A stretch of 64,000 nucleotides of DNA from [Zimmermannella] bifida NBRC 103089 (GTDB taxonomy: Bacteria; Actinomycetota; Actinomycetes; Actinomycetales; Microbacteriaceae). The DNA lies in the NCBI RefSeq assembly GCF_001570925.1, contig NZ_BCSP01000001.1, forward strand, positions 124,001 to 188,000. Reading direction: 5' to 3'. The notes beneath the pieces are model-generated. The model was not told where the DNA came from and made no database searches. It saw only the letters and a program-made list of their open reading frames with translations. Below are positions 26,060-36,282 of this stretch, piece after piece; positions within the stretch are counted from its first letter, which is position 1, and every line of letters starts with the position of its first letter. The translations under genes were made by a program, and so were the position numbers.

Positions 26060-26845
26060 CTAGTCCCAGCCTTCAGCACCGAGCAGCGCTGCGCCAATGA
26101 TTCCGGCGTTGTTGGTGAGTCCCGCAACTTCGATCGGTGTCTGGCAGTCGATGTACGGCAGAAATGTTTCGGGGCGTTTAGAGACGCCACCCGAGACGAT
26201 GAACGCATCCGGGCAGATCAACTGCTCAAGCTTCTGGAAGTACGGCGTAAGACGCGTTTGGGCCCAAGCCTTAAAGCTCAAGCCCGAAACTTCGCGCCCG
26301 CGGGCTGAACCAACTCGTTCAAAGTCGGGATGCCCGTCAAGCTCCAAGTGGCCAAGCTCGGTGTTTGGGAACAGCTTGCCGTTGTAGATCAGCGCCGAGC
26401 CAATACCGGTACCGAGCGTGATCACCAAGATGCTGCCGGAGGTGTCTCGTGCCGCACCGAAGCGCACCTCACCGTACCCAGCCGCATCCGCATCATTCAC
26501 CAACGAAACCCGTTGTCCAAGTGCCTCTGAGAAGCCGGTTGCAGCCTCGTACCCAACCCACTCGGGCGCAATGTTCGCCGCGGTGCAGGAACGGCCGTGA
26601 CGGATCACTGAGGGCATGCAGATACCCACCGGCAGGTAGCGCGGTAGATCAAGCGCCTGTGAACAGATCGACGTACGAAGCGTAGCAACCGCATCGAGTA
26701 CCTCGGTGATCGAAGCGCCCTCGGGTGTCTTGACCTTGCAGCGCTCACCAACCAGCGTGCCGTCGGCCACGTTCACGACGGCGCCCTTAATGCCGGTGCC
26801 GCCAATATCGATCCCGATTGCGTAACGCGTAGCTTCAGCAGTCAT
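26060..26845 (-). CDS. ppgK: polyphosphate glucokinase
   Basis: 261 residues, ROK-type kinase. It phosphorylates glucose using polyphosphate or ATP. The phosphate-binding motif GIDIGGTGIKG is at 11-21, the catalytic aspartates lie in VNDADAAG near 116-123, and ITLGTGIGSALIYNGKLFPNTELGHLELDG is the PPGK signature; the classical ROK zinc motif CxCGxxGC is absent, as normal for PPGK. ATG 26845 (MTAEATRYAIGIDIGG) fits the family; an upstream ATG adds 11 unlike residues. It follows map on the same strand with an 88-bp gap. Confidence 0.93.
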   Translation of the reverse strand: MTAEATRYAIGIDIGGTGIKGAVVNVADGTLVGERCKVKTPEGASITEVLDAVATLRTSICSQALDLPRYLPVGICMPSVIRHGRSCTAANIAPEWVGYEAATGFSEALGQRVSLVNDADAAGYGEVRFGAARDTSGSILVITLGTGIGSALIYNGKLFPNTELGHLELDGHPDFERVGSARGREVSGLSFKAWAQTRLTPYFQKLEQLICPDAFIVSGGVSKRPETFLPYIDCQTPIEVAGLTNNAGIIGAALLGAEGWD

Positions 26846-26933
26846 GTGGCTTAGCGTAGGTGCTCTCAGGCGCGGCAAGCTGCAAGACTGGCAATAGTTC
26901 GGCCAGCAGATTCTCCCCCGTGCAGGCCCGACG

Positions 26934-27818
26934 CTAGTCGAGTTGCGACGGCGGCAACGTCAGGATTTCCGCACCGTTCTCGGTGATGAGAATGGTGTGC
27001 TCGTACTGCGCGCACCACGAACCATCGCGGGTGACCACGGTCCAGTCGTCATCCCACTGCTCCCAGTCTTGGGATCCGGTTACGAGCATGGGCTCGACCG
27101 TAAAGATCATGCCTGGTTCAATGACATCGCGGAACTGATCGCTATCGTGGTGCGGCACGATCAGACCCGAGTGGAAAGCTCGGCCGACACCGTGACCGGT
27201 GTAGTCGCGTACGGATTCGTAGTTGAAACGGCCGGCGTACTTTTCAATCACGCGGCCGATTACGTTTACTTCGCGACCGGGCTTTGCGGCCTTGATTCCG
27301 CGCATCATGGCTTCGTGCGCACGTTCAACCAGCAAGCGTGCGTCTTCGTCAACGTCACCGACGAGATACATGCGGTTGGTGTCACCGTGCATGCCATTGA
27401 GGTAGGCCGTGACATCGATGTTGAGAATGTCGCCGTCTTGCAGCACGGTGTCGTCAGGAATGCCGTGGCAGATGACCTCGTTGAGCGAGGTGCAGCAGGA
27501 CTTTGGGTAGCCGCGGTAGCCGAGGGTTGACGGATAGGCGTCGTGTGCCACGAGGAACTCGTGCGCAATACGGTCGAGCTCTTCGGTGGTCACTCCCGGT
27601 ACGACGAACTGTTCGAGGTGCTCGAGCGTTGCCGCGGCCAATCGCGAAGCCGCGCGCACGCGGTCGATTTCCTCGGCGGTGTAAAAGTCACCGGTGCCGT
27701 CTGGCTCGTTTGGTGTTGCCTTGCCAACGTATTCGGGGCGCGGGATGTGGTTAGGTACGCTCCGCATCGGCGTGACGGTTCCTGGGGTCAATCGAGCTGT
27801 TTCAGAATTTCGCGGCAT
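26934..27818 (-). CDS. map: methionine aminopeptidase, type I
   Basis: 294 residues. It removes the initiator methionine after deformylation. The five metal ligands are present in context: two aspartates in [17 protein letters not shown], histidine in [10 protein letters not shown], glutamate in FTVEPML and glutamate in QYEHTILIT. An N-terminal extension of about 45 residues with [22 protein letters not shown] is typical for actinobacterial MapB. ATG 27818 matches that extension; a GAGGG lies only 1 nt before it, too close for a normal ribosome site. The divergent small gene starts 12 bp away, leaving little room for leaders. Confidence 0.93.
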   Translation of the reverse strand: MPRNSETARLTPGTVTPMRSVPNHIPRPEYVGKATPNEPDGTGDFYTAEEIDRVRAASRLAAATLEHLEQFVVPGVTTEELDRIAHEFLVAHDAYPSTLGYRGYPKSCCTSLNEVICHGIPDDTVLQDGDILNIDVTAYLNGMHGDTNRMYLVGDVDEDARLLVERAHEAMMRGIKAAKPGREVNVIGRVIEKYAGRFNYESVRDYTGHGVGRAFHSGLIVPHHDSDQFRDVIEPGMIFTVEPMLVTGSQDWEQWDDDWTVVTRDGSWCAQYEHTILITENGAEILTLPPSQLD

Positions 27819-27830
27819 ACCCTCGATCAT

Positions 27831-28046
27831 ATGGCTACCGAAAACAACGCATCGAACCCGACCCCTGAGTTCTTCTTCAACAGCCGCACCGGCGAAGTTG
27901 AACAGGGCAAGCTCTCACCCGCACACGAACGCATCGGTCCGTTTGCGACGGCCGAAGAAGCCGCGCACGCTAACGAAAAGCTTGCGGCAAATGCGCAAGC
28001 TTGGGCCGAGGAAGACGCCCGCGAAGCTGCAGAAGACGATGCCTAG
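27831..28046 (+). CDS. small acidic SPOR-like hypothetical protein
   Basis: 71 residues, very acidic C-terminus. [45 protein letters not shown] resembles the short SPOR-like proteins often found beside map in Micrococcales; no membrane segment or enzyme motif. The function is unknown. ATG 27831 is directly adjacent to an alternative minus-strand ATG of map (27830), and no ribosome site is visible, which fits a leaderless transcript. Its stop shares the CTAG at 28043-28046 with the convergent panB stop. Confidence 0.8.
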   Translation: MATENNASNPTPEFFFNSRTGEVEQGKLSPAHERIGPFATAEEAAHANEKLAANAQAWAEEDAREAAEDDA

Positions 28047-28861
28047 CGGCTAAAGCTCTCAGACTCGGACGGGAAATGGCCTCGGCGAACGTCGTCGGCG
28101 TACTTGGCAGCTGCATCAAGGAGTTGCTCGCCGAGATTCGCGTACTGACGCACGAATGACGGTACGCGGCCTCGGTTCCAGCCGAACGCATCCTGCCAAA
28201 CGAGAATTTGACCATCGCATCCGGCACCGCCGCCGATACCGATGGTTGGGATGCGTAGTGCTGCGGTGAGTTCGCTGGCGACATCTGCCGGGACCATCTC
28301 GATGACCACGGCGAAAGCCCCCGCGGCCTCTACAGCGCGCGCGTCGTCGAGAAGGGCGGCATCTTGGCCGCGGCGACCCTGCACCACGTGGCCGCCAAGA
28401 CCGTGCTCGGCCTGTGGGGTGTAGCCGATGTGGGCAACTACCGGGATACCGGCATCGGTGATGGCACGGATGCGCTCGGCCATGCGGGTGCCGCCCTCGA
28501 GTTTGACCGCGTGCGCGCCGCCCTCTTTCATGAGCCGAACCGCGCTGGCAACCGCGGTCGCGTTATCAGCCTCATAACTGCCGAAGGGGAGATCGGCCAC
28601 AACAAGTGCCGTCTGCACGGTACTGCTAACCGCGCGGGTGAGCATGATCATCTGATCGAGCGTGATCGACAGGGTCGTCGGCTGCCCCAAGACCACGTTT
28701 GCCGCGGAATCTCCGACCAAGAGCACATCGATGCCGGCCTCGTCGAAGATCGCTGCAGTTGGGGCGTCGTAGGCCGTAAGCGCAACGATCTTGGTGCCCT
28801 GTGCTTTCGCTTGAGCCAGCGAGCGGGTGCGAACGCGTTTGCGCGGGGGAGTATCAACCAT
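28043..28861 (-). CDS. panB: 3-methyl-2-oxobutanoate hydroxymethyltransferase
   Basis: 272 residues. It transfers a hydroxymethyl group to ketoisovalerate to make ketopantoate for coenzyme A synthesis. [36 protein letters not shown] is the canonical magnesium- and substrate-binding start, with [10 protein letters not shown] and the catalytic glutamate in [10 protein letters not shown]. It is transcribed towards, and overlaps by 4 bp, the small SPOR-like gene. No panC or panD is seen nearby. It is divergent from glnA2 with a 155-bp gap. Confidence 0.94.
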   Translation of the reverse strand: MVDTPPRKRVRTRSLAQAKAQGTKIVALTAYDAPTAAIFDEAGIDVLLVGDSAANVVLGQPTTLSITLDQMIMLTRAVSSTVQTALVVADLPFGSYEADNATAVASAVRLMKEGGAHAVKLEGGTRMAERIRAITDAGIPVVAHIGYTPQAEHGLGGHVVQGRRGQDAALLDDARAVEAAGAFAVVIEMVPADVASELTAALRIPTIGIGGGAGCDGQILVWQDAFGWNRGRVPSFVRQYANLGEQLLDAAAKYADDVRRGHFPSESESFSR

Positions 28862-29016
28862 GCTTCGAGTCTACGAGTGGATGTGCATTCGCGTCGCCGA
28901 ACTGACGAACCGTGACGCTGGCGATTGATCCGAGCCCGACAGCTCGAACGACCGGCATTTGTCGATATGCCGGGCGCGCTCATGTTCCCCTGGCTGTGGT
29001 TGCCTAGGGTAGAACT

Positions 29017-30348
29017 ATGACGAAGCAGCAAGATTATGTGCTCCAGACCATCGAAGAACGTGACATCAAGTTCGTTCGCTGCTGGTTCACCGATGTGCTC
29101 GGCACATTGAAGTCCGTCGTGCTGGCCCCAGCCGAAGTCGAAGGCGCATTTGCCGAAGGCATTGGCTTCGACGGTTCGACCATCGAGGGGCTCACCCGGC
29201 GCAGCGAGTCAGACATGCTGCTGCACCCCGACCCGAGTACCTTCCAGATTCTTTCGTGGTCGATGGACGACGCCACAGGGCGGATGTTCTGCGACCTCAG
29301 CACACCAGACAACCAGCCGGCCATGGCTGACCCGCGACAGGTGCTGCGTCGCACGCTGGAACGGGCCGCAAAGCTCGGGTTCACCTGCCAGATTCACCCC
29401 GAAGTCGAGTTCTACATTCTTAAGTCGAATGAGCTCGTTGACGGCAAACCGGTTCCGGTTGATGACGCCGGCTACTTCGACAATATTTCCGGAGGTATAG
29501 CTCACCGTTTCCGCGGACGTGCGGTCCGAATGCTTGAAGAACTCGGCATCTCGGTCGAGTACACCCACCACGAAGGCGGCCCCGGCCAGAACGAGATCGA
29601 CCTGCGCTATGCCGACGCGCTCACCATGGCCGACAACCTCATGACGGTACGCACAGTTGTGCATGAAGTTGCCGCCGAACTTGGTGTGCATGCCACGTTC
29701 ATGCCCAAGCCAAATGCCGATTGGCCGGGCTCAGGTATGCACTGTCACATTTCGCTCTTTGAAGGCGAAACGAATGCTTTCTACGAGGCTGGAGCACAGC
29801 ACCAGCTCTCGATTACCGGTCGCCGATTCATTGCCGGCATGCTCCGCCACGCGCGCGAGATCAGCGCCATCACCAACCAATCGGTCAACTCGTACAAGCG
29901 ACTGTGGGGCGGCGACGAAGCCCCGAGCTGGGTCTGCTGGGGACACAACAACTCGAGCGCACTCATTCGTGTACCCACCTATAAGCCAGACAAGCCACGT
30001 TCGGCACGCGTCGAATACCGCGCGATCGACACCGTCGCCAACCCGTACCTCGCATTCGCGGTCATGCTCGAGGCCGGTCTACGCGGGATCGAAGGTGAAT
30101 ACGAGGTGCCCGAGGAGATTGACGGTGACCTTCGGGATCTCTCCGCTCGTGAACGCAAGGTGCTCGGGTACGAGTCGCTGCCCGGCAGCCTGGATGAAGC
30201 AATCGCGGCCTGTGAACAATCGGAACTCGTCGCATCCACCTTGGGCGAGCAGCTGTTTGATTACTTCTTGAACAACAAGCGCGCCGAGTGGGAGGCCTAC
30301 CGCACGCAGGTCACCGACTTTGAATTGCGTTCGGGACTCAACCGATAG
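29017..30348 (+). CDS. glnA2: type I glutamine synthetase, GlnA2-like
   Basis: 443 residues, shorter than GlnA1 downstream. It carries the full glutamine synthetase signature: GFDGSTIEG, KPNADWPGSGMHCHISL and the NSYKRLWGGDEAPSWVCWG substrate segment. At the place where GlnA1 has its adenylylation tyrosine (DLYELPPEE), this protein has DLRDLSARE, so GlnE should not modify it. The actinobacterial GlnA2 class has roles in glutamine or polyamine/D-amino acid metabolism; the exact substrate cannot be settled here. glnE follows 17 bp downstream on the same strand. Confidence 0.9.
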   Translation: MTKQQDYVLQTIEERDIKFVRCWFTDVLGTLKSVVLAPAEVEGAFAEGIGFDGSTIEGLTRRSESDMLLHPDPSTFQILSWSMDDATGRMFCDLSTPDNQPAMADPRQVLRRTLERAAKLGFTCQIHPEVEFYILKSNELVDGKPVPVDDAGYFDNISGGIAHRFRGRAVRMLEELGISVEYTHHEGGPGQNEIDLRYADALTMADNLMTVRTVVHEVAAELGVHATFMPKPNADWPGSGMHCHISLFEGETNAFYEAGAQHQLSITGRRFIAGMLRHAREISAITNQSVNSYKRLWGGDEAPSWVCWGHNNSSALIRVPTYKPDKPRSARVEYRAIDTVANPYLAFAVMLEAGLRGIEGEYEVPEEIDGDLRDLSARERKVLGYESLPGSLDEAIAACEQSELVASTLGEQLFDYFLNNKRAEWEAYRTQVTDFELRSGLNR

Positions 30349-30365
30349 CTCATACGCCACACACC

Positions 30366-33338
30366 ATGAATCGCATGAGTATTCGCACGCGAGTGCTGCG
30401 CATTGGCTTCATCGACTCAACCGAGGCCGTTGCCAAATTAACCGCCCTGAGCGAGCTGCTCGGAATTAGTGACGAGGTCTTGCTAGAAAGTGTCGAGCGA
30501 CACGATCCGGACCCAGACGCGGCACTGCTGGGACTCGAGGAAGTGGCCGAGCATGAACCCAAGGCGGCACGTGCTTGGGCTGAAACCCCCGAGTTATTGC
30601 GTAGTGCCATCTCATTGATGTCGGCCTCTACGGCATTCGTGGGTCTCTTGCGACGTCATCCGGATGCGTTGGCAGAGATTCACGAGCAATCGCACGAACT
30701 CGCTACACCGGAGCAAATCGAGCAGCGGATGCAGCACCGAATTGCACAGGCCGGCGATAGCACCGACGCGGCCGTCTCGGCTCTGCGCATCCAGTACCTC
30801 ATCGAGATCGCCAAGATCGCGCTCTATGACCTGCGCCTGCCCGAACCGGTAGTGTCAATTCAACGAATCGGCGAGGCGCTGGCTGCTCTTGCGGATGCGG
30901 CCATGCGCGCGGCCCTCGAGATTGCTAAGCGGCAATTGGTGTCGGCCGAACCCGGATTTGGAAAGTGCAGCGCTGAAGAACTCGCGGCATTGGACTTTGC
31001 GGTGATCGGTTTCGGCAAGTGCGGCGCGCAAGAACTCAACTACATTTCGGACATCGACGTCATGTTCATCGCCGAACCGAAGGTGGACAGCGATCTCGAA
31101 GTGCATCGTGCGGTGAAACTCGGTACGCGACTGGCGCAGACGCTCATGCGGGTTACCAGCGATTTTGACGTGGAACCTGCCCTGTGGGAAGTGGATGCGG
31201 GACTTCGGCCCGAGGGCAAGGACGGCGCCCTGGTGCGCACGCTCTCGAGTTACCTGCAGTACTACGAACGCTGGGCCAAGAACTGGGAGTTCATGGCGCT
31301 GCTCAAGGCTCGCCCGATGGCGGGTGACCGTGCCCTTGCCGAGCGATTCGTCGAGGCCATCACGCCGCTGGTCTGGAACTCCGGCAGCCGTGACGAGTTC
31401 GTGCAAGAAATGCGACGGATGCGTAAGCGGGTGATCGACCACATTCCGGCGAATGAAGCCGGTCGCGACCTCAAGCTCGGTTCCGGTGGCCTGCGTGATG
31501 TTGAGTTTCCGGTGCAGCTGCTGCAACTCGTGCACGGCCAGATTGACGAGTCGCTACGCGAACCCGGGACCCTCAACGCGATTTCGGTGCTGGCCGCAGG
31601 CGGATATATCGGACGTGATGACGCATCCGAATTCACCAACGACTATCGATTCTTGCGCCTCTTGGAGCACCGCGTTCAGTTGCGTACGCTGCACCGTACG
31701 CACATGCTGCCAGACTCCGAGCAAGAGCTGCGCGCCTTGGCACGCGGGGCCCGCATCCCATCGGTGAGTGACCTGCAACGCGAAGTCGCGCAGGTGCAGC
31801 GCCGAGTACGTACCCTGCACAAGAAGCTGTTCTACCGTCCGCTGGTCGCCGCTGCCGCATCGCTCGGTCCTGAAGCCTTTCAGTTGGCAAGCGACCGGAT
31901 CGTCACCCGATTGCGCGCCATCGGCTACCTCGACCCGCAGGGGGCGCTTACGCATATCCGTGCGCTCACCAGTGGTGTCGCCCGGCGGAGCAGCATGCAG
32001 CGGCAGCTCCTACCGGTGCTGCTTGAGTGGCTGGCTGAGGGCTCAAATCCCGACCAGGGGCTACTCGCATTCCGCAAACTCTCCGAGCAGAACGGGGATG
32101 CATCCTGGTACCTGCGATTGCTGCGCGATTCGAATCTCGCGGCACGTCGGCTGTGCGATGCGCTGGCCAATAGCGAGTTCTGTGCCACGTTCCTCGAACT
32201 CTTTCCCGAGGCCGTGCAGTGGCTCGACCGAGACGAACTGTTGCGGCCACGGACGAGCGAACAATTGGCGCCAGAACTCGAGGGAGCATTCAGCCGGTAC
32301 GACGATGAAGTCCGGCTCGGGCGCATTATTCGCGCGCTGCGTCGTCGCGAAGTTCTGCGTTTGGCACTCGGCGCGGTTCTTGGCGTCAATGAGATCGATG
32401 CCACCGCACGGGGCCTCACCACGATCGCCGATGTCACGATCGCTGCCGGGATGCGCGCCGTACGCCGGATCGATGACCGTGAGTATCCGCCACTCGCGAT
32501 CATCGCAATGGGGCGCTACGGCGGCGCTGAACTCGGATTCGGTTCTGACCTCGACGTGCTCTATGTGTTCGGCACCGAAGGCTACGACGGCAGCAACGCG
32601 GCGGGCGCTGCCCGGACGTTCGTGAACCGGCTGACTGCGGTGCTCGACGATGTGAGACTCCCCATCGATTTGGATGCGGATCTGCGTCCTGAAGGTCGGG
32701 CAGGGGAGTTGGTTCGGTCGCTTGCGGCGTACTCGACCTATTACGAGAAATGGTCGCTCGGCTGGGAAGCACAAGCGCTGCTTCGTGCCCGCGGAGCTGC
32801 CGGTGACCCGGATCTCATCGACGGGTTTATGGCGATCGCGGACCGCACTCGCTATCGAGACACGGGTTTGAGTAAGTCGGAGATGCGAGAGATTCGCCGC
32901 ATCAAGGCCCGCGTCGAAGACGAACGCCTGCCCCACGGTGCCGATCCAAAGCGTCACCTGAAACTTGGCCGCGGTTCGCTCTCAGATGTTGAGTGGCTAG
33001 CGCAAACAATTCAGCTCAATCACGGTCATGCCATTCTCGAGTTGCGCACGACCTCGACACTCGATGCGCTCCGGGTTGCCAGCGAGCACCAAATCATTTC
33101 GCATACGGATGCGCAGACCCTCAACCGAGCCTGGCGATTGGCAAGTCAGGTGCGCTCAGCTGTCTACCTTTACACGAATGCGCAGACCGACGTGTTGCCG
33201 AACGATCACGCTGCGCTTGAGCGTGTCGCGCGTCTACTCGGATACGACGAGGGCAGCGGCGTGGAGCTCGAAAATGACTATCTGAACGCGACTCGTAGGG
33301 CTCGTTCGGCCTTTGAGCGGTTGTTCTACGGCGACTAG
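30366..33338 (+). CDS. glnE: bifunctional glutamine synthetase adenylyltransferase/deadenylase
   Basis: 990 residues, full length. It adds AMP to, or removes it from, glutamine synthetase in response to nitrogen. Two nucleotidyltransferase domains are visible: the deadenylase half with GKCGAQELNYISDIDVMF near 217-235, and the adenylyltransferase half with GRYGGAELGFGSDLDVLYV near 716-734; each is followed by helical segments with GSGGLRDVEFPVQ and GRGSLSDVEWLAQ. The start is 30366 or the in-frame ATG at 30375; neither has a clear ribosome site, so coupling to glnA2 is likely. The predicted target GlnA1 is convergent downstream. Confidence 0.95.
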   Translation: MNRMSIRTRVLRIGFIDSTEAVAKLTALSELLGISDEVLLESVERHDPDPDAALLGLEEVAEHEPKAARAWAETPELLRSAISLMSASTAFVGLLRRHPDALAEIHEQSHELATPEQIEQRMQHRIAQAGDSTDAAVSALRIQYLIEIAKIALYDLRLPEPVVSIQRIGEALAALADAAMRAALEIAKRQLVSAEPGFGKCSAEELAALDFAVIGFGKCGAQELNYISDIDVMFIAEPKVDSDLEVHRAVKLGTRLAQTLMRVTSDFDVEPALWEVDAGLRPEGKDGALVRTLSSYLQYYERWAKNWEFMALLKARPMAGDRALAERFVEAITPLVWNSGSRDEFVQEMRRMRKRVIDHIPANEAGRDLKLGSGGLRDVEFPVQLLQLVHGQIDESLREPGTLNAISVLAAGGYIGRDDASEFTNDYRFLRLLEHRVQLRTLHRTHMLPDSEQELRALARGARIPSVSDLQREVAQVQRRVRTLHKKLFYRPLVAAAASLGPEAFQLASDRIVTRLRAIGYLDPQGALTHIRALTSGVARRSSMQRQLLPVLLEWLAEGSNPDQGLLAFRKLSEQNGDASWYLRLLRDSNLAARRLCDALANSEFCATFLELFPEAVQWLDRDELLRPRTSEQLAPELEGAFSRYDDEVRLGRIIRALRRREVLRLALGAVLGVNEIDATARGLTTIADVTIAAGMRAVRRIDDREYPPLAIIAMGRYGGAELGFGSDLDVLYVFGTEGYDGSNAAGAARTFVNRLTAVLDDVRLPIDLDADLRPEGRAGELVRSLAAYSTYYEKWSLGWEAQALLRARGAAGDPDLIDGFMAIADRTRYRDTGLSKSEMREIRRIKARVEDERLPHGADPKRHLKLGRGSLSDVEWLAQTIQLNHGHAILELRTTSTLDALRVASEHQIISHTDAQTLNRAWRLASQVRSAVYLYTNAQTDVLPNDHAALERVARLLGYDEGSGVELENDYLNATRRARSAFERLFYGD

Positions 33339-33376
33339 CTCGCTCCAGCAGCAACTGACACAATCGGAAAACGGCG

Positions 33377-33408
33377 GTGCGCCGCAGGAATGCTATCCTG
33401 CGGCGCAC
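33377..33408. terminator. bidirectional terminator between glnE and glnA1
   Basis: GTGCGCCGCAGGA (33377-33389) pairs perfectly with TCCTGCGGCGCAC (33396-33408) around ATGCTA. It separates the convergent glnE and glnA1 genes. Confidence 0.85.
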
Positions 33409-33428
33409 TGTACGTTAGCTGGCCGAAA

Positions 33429-34853
33429 CTAGCAGCCGAACGTGAGGTCGTACTCGTATGGGTGCGGACGCTCAGCGAGTGCGGTCACTTCGGTGGCCAT
33501 CTTGTAGTCGATCCACGTACGGATGAGGTCTTCGGTGAAGACGCCACCCTTAAGCAGGTATTCGTGGTCGGCTTCAAGCGCGTTGAGCGACTCAAGCAGC
33601 GACGTCGACATCTGCGGGATGCTCTTTGCCTCTTCTGGTGGCAGCTCGTAGAGGTCCTTGTCGATCGGGTCGAGCGGCTCAATGCGGTTCTGAATGCCGT
33701 CGAGTCCAGCCATGAGCTGGGCTGCGAACGAAAGATACGGGTTTGCCGAACCGTCCGGCGCGCGGAACTCAATGCGCTTTGCCTTCGGGTTCGTGCCCGT
33801 GGTGGGGATGCGGATGGCAGCCGAACGGTTACCGGCCGAGTACACCAGGTTGATCGGAGCTTCGTAGCCCTTGACCAGGCGGTGGTACGAGTTAGCGCTC
33901 GGGTTCGAGAACGCCGCAAGCGACTTCGCGTGCTTCAGCAGACCACCGATGTACCAGCGAGCGGTGTCCGACAGCGAGCCGTAGCCAGCCTCGTCGTAGA
34001 ACAGCGGGTCGCCGCCCTTCCACAGCGACTGGTGCACGTGCATACCGGATCCGGCAACACCGTACATTGGCTTCGGCATAAACGTCGCGACCATGTTCCA
34101 GTCGTTAGCAACGTTCTTCACGATGTACTTGAACTTCAGCAGGTCGTCTGCTGAGTGCACCATCGTGTTGAAGCGGTAGTTGATCTCCTGCTGGCCGGCG
34201 GTGCCGACCTCATGGTGGGCACGCTCGAGGTCAAAACCGGCCTCGATGAGGGCGACCGAGATCGCGTCACGGACCTCCGCGGTCTGGTCTACGGGGGTTA
34301 CCGGGAAGTACCCGCCCTTGATCTTGACCTTGTTACTGAGGTTGCCGCCCTCTTCTTCGCGAGCGGAATTCCACGAGCCCTCAATCGAGTCAACCTCGTA
34401 GAAGCTACGCTCCGGCTTCGTTTCGAAGCGCACCGAGTCGAAGATGTAGAACTCGGCTTCGGGCGCGAAGAACGCGGTGTCGGCGATGCCGGTCGACTCG
34501 AGGTACTTCTCGGCCTTCTTTGCCACCTGACGCGGGTCGCGGTGGTAGATCTCGCCGGTGCGGGGGCTATAGATGTCAAAGAGGATGATCAGCGTCGGCT
34601 CGCTACGGAAAGGATCCATGTAGGCCGTCGTGATGTCCGGGATCAGCTGCAGGTCGCTGTCCTGAATGCTGGCGAATCCAGCAATCGAAGAACCGTCGAA
34701 GAGTTGGCCTTCGCTAAAGAAGTCTTCATCCACCATTGTGGCGGGGATGTTGAAGTGTTGCTGCACACCCGGAAGGTCGGTGAATCGAATGTCGATGAAC
34801 CGCACCTTCTTTTCCTTGATGTACTCCATCAGTTCGGTGGGTGAGTTGAACAT
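33429..34853 (-). CDS. glnA1: type I glutamine synthetase, main assimilatory form
   Basis: 474 residues, the standard length for the GSI-beta class. It makes glutamine from glutamate and ammonia. Motifs are [28 protein letters not shown] and [17 protein letters not shown]. The adenylylation site is Y402 in [11 protein letters not shown], matching regulation by the neighbouring GlnE. ATG 34853 is supported by GGAG 5 nt upstream; a longer frame adds ten unlike residues. It is divergent from the RDD-family gene with about 105 bp between starts. Confidence 0.96.
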   Translation of the reverse strand: MFNSPTELMEYIKEKKVRFIDIRFTDLPGVQQHFNIPATMVDEDFFSEGQLFDGSSIAGFASIQDSDLQLIPDITTAYMDPFRSEPTLIILFDIYSPRTGEIYHRDPRQVAKKAEKYLESTGIADTAFFAPEAEFYIFDSVRFETKPERSFYEVDSIEGSWNSAREEEGGNLSNKVKIKGGYFPVTPVDQTAEVRDAISVALIEAGFDLERAHHEVGTAGQQEINYRFNTMVHSADDLLKFKYIVKNVANDWNMVATFMPKPMYGVAGSGMHVHQSLWKGGDPLFYDEAGYGSLSDTARWYIGGLLKHAKSLAAFSNPSANSYHRLVKGYEAPINLVYSAGNRSAAIRIPTTGTNPKAKRIEFRAPDGSANPYLSFAAQLMAGLDGIQNRIEPLDPIDKDLYELPPEEAKSIPQMSTSLLESLNALEADHEYLLKGGVFTEDLIRTWIDYKMATEVTALAERPHPYEYDLTFGC

Positions 34854-34958
34854 GTAGCTCCGTCCAATGCGTTTGGAAAACAATAGGAATAGTCTACGTC
34901 GCCGCGGCGGGGGACTATGAACGTTCTGGGAGTGTTCCGGGCTACGTACAATTGCGAT

Positions 34959-35375
34959 ATGCCAGCATCCACACGAGGTTCGAACGATACGAATGATTTC
35001 CCGGGCCAGCGGCTCGGGCTGCCAGAGACGGGTGTTGGTTCGCTGGCACCGATGGGGCCGCGCATCCTCGGCCTCATCATCGACTGGGGCATCGCCTCAC
35101 TGATCTCGTGGACGTGGTTCGCATATGACCCGATTGCGATCATGGCGCTGTTCCTGGGCCTGAGCTACCTGAGCATCATTTTGCTCGGCGGCACCATTGG
35201 CCACTTGGTTGTCGGCATGCGGCTGAATACGGTCGCAGGCGAAGCTCCCGGATACTGGCGCCCGGCACTCCGACAAGTGCTGCTCACCCTTGTTGTACCC
35301 GCTCTTGTCGTGGATGAGGACGGTCGCGGCGCCCATGATGTCCTGCCTGGTCTCGTGTTGCGTCGGTTCCGCTAA
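34959..35375 (+). CDS. RDD-family small membrane protein
   Basis: 138 residues. The RDD domain signature is visible: the first helix [20 protein letters not shown] carries the R and D, followed by a second helix with [20 protein letters not shown], and a third near [18 protein letters not shown] proteins are membrane proteins of uncertain, possibly transport, function. It has a hydrophilic N-terminal 35 residues in the cytoplasm. The gene lies between glnA1 and the DUF4191 gene, a position common in this group. Start ATG 34959 has no clear ribosome site. Confidence 0.85.
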   Translation: MPASTRGSNDTNDFPGQRLGLPETGVGSLAPMGPRILGLIIDWGIASLISWTWFAYDPIAIMALFLGLSYLSIILLGGTIGHLVVGMRLNTVAGEAPGYWRPALRQVLLTLVVPALVVDEDGRGAHDVLPGLVLRRFR

Positions 35376-35400
35376 CGGTCTTTCCGCAGCTGCCTGTAAA

Positions 35401-35439
35401 CGAAATATCCCCGCACCTGAGTGGTGCGGGGATATTTCG
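35401..35439. terminator. bidirectional terminator between RDD and DUF4191 genes
   Basis: CGAAATATCCCCGCACC (35401-35417) pairs perfectly over 17 bp with GGTGCGGGGATATTTCG (35423-35439) around TGAGT. The A/T ends give a T-rich tail on both strands. It is one of the strongest hairpins in the window. Confidence 0.9.
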
Positions 35440-35464
35440 TGTTGCGACGGGCGCAGCGTCGTTG

Positions 35465-36169
35465 CTAGCGCAGGTTCGAACGCGATGGGCGGATGCGGTT
35501 GGGGTCGACACCCTTCGGGATCGGCAGGTTCTGGCGCTGCAGCGAAGCGAGTCGGGCGTCAATCGCCAGGATCTCCTCACGGCGGATCTTCTTCGGCAGC
35601 TTCTTTACTTCGCCACGGAGGTCAGCGAGTTTGACGCCTGCTGGGCCAACGAGGATGTGGTGGACGGGTACGTTCGGCAGCGTACGCTGCAGCTTTCGCT
35701 GTTCGTCAGTGAGCAGCTTCTTTGCTGCAGCACTATTTGACTCCGTGAACAGCACCACACCTGGCTTGCCGATGGCACGGAATACCACATCCTTGGTGCG
35801 CGGGTTGATGGCTACGGGCATATCGCTCGATCGCCACTGACCGCGCAGGCTTGCCTGGAGCACCGCGCCAGTTGCACCTGGCTGGCCCTCAATCTGCGAG
35901 TACATGACTCGCTCGGCACGCCAGTTCAGGATGCGCATGAACAGGAAGAACCCGATCATCAGTCCAAGCAGCATGAGCAGGATCCACATGATGACGTTGT
36001 TGTCGTAGACAAAGATCGAGGCAAGTACCGCTGCGATGATCGGCAGCACCAGTGCCACGATCATCATGGCAATGCCTGGCTTGTCGTACTTGGCCGTCAT
36101 CTTGAAGACGTCGACCAGTTGCTTCATGCGGCCGGGCTCACCCGCACCGCGTTCGTTCGTAGTTGCCAT
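35465..36169 (-). CDS. DUF4191 membrane protein
   Basis: 234 residues. Two transmembrane helices at about 31-54 and 59-80 (MMIVALVLPIIAAVLASIF; IMWILLMLLGLMIGFFLFM) are followed by a cytoplasmic basic domain with RGQWRSSDMPVAINPRTKDVVFRAIGKPGVVL. This matches DUF4191, an actinobacterial family usually encoded beside lipA-lipB and glnA. Function unknown. Here lipA and lipB are not adjacent; a pseudokinase-like gene takes the next position, divergent, with about 113 bp between starts. Confidence 0.88.
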   Translation of the reverse strand: MATTNERGAGEPGRMKQLVDVFKMTAKYDKPGIAMMIVALVLPIIAAVLASIFVYDNNVIMWILLMLLGLMIGFFLFMRILNWRAERVMYSQIEGQPGATGAVLQASLRGQWRSSDMPVAINPRTKDVVFRAIGKPGVVLFTESNSAAAKKLLTDEQRKLQRTLPNVPVHHILVGPAGVKLADLRGEVKKLPKKIRREEILAIDARLASLQRQNLPIPKGVDPNRIRPSRSNLR

Positions 36170-36282
36170 AGTGCCCCCAGGATACCCCCAGCTTGGCTAT
36201 CCACAGGCGTCGAACACCGGGAGTTATTCACAAAATTTCGATTCCGTCACCGAACACCGTGCCGTGCGGCAATCTATGACGC

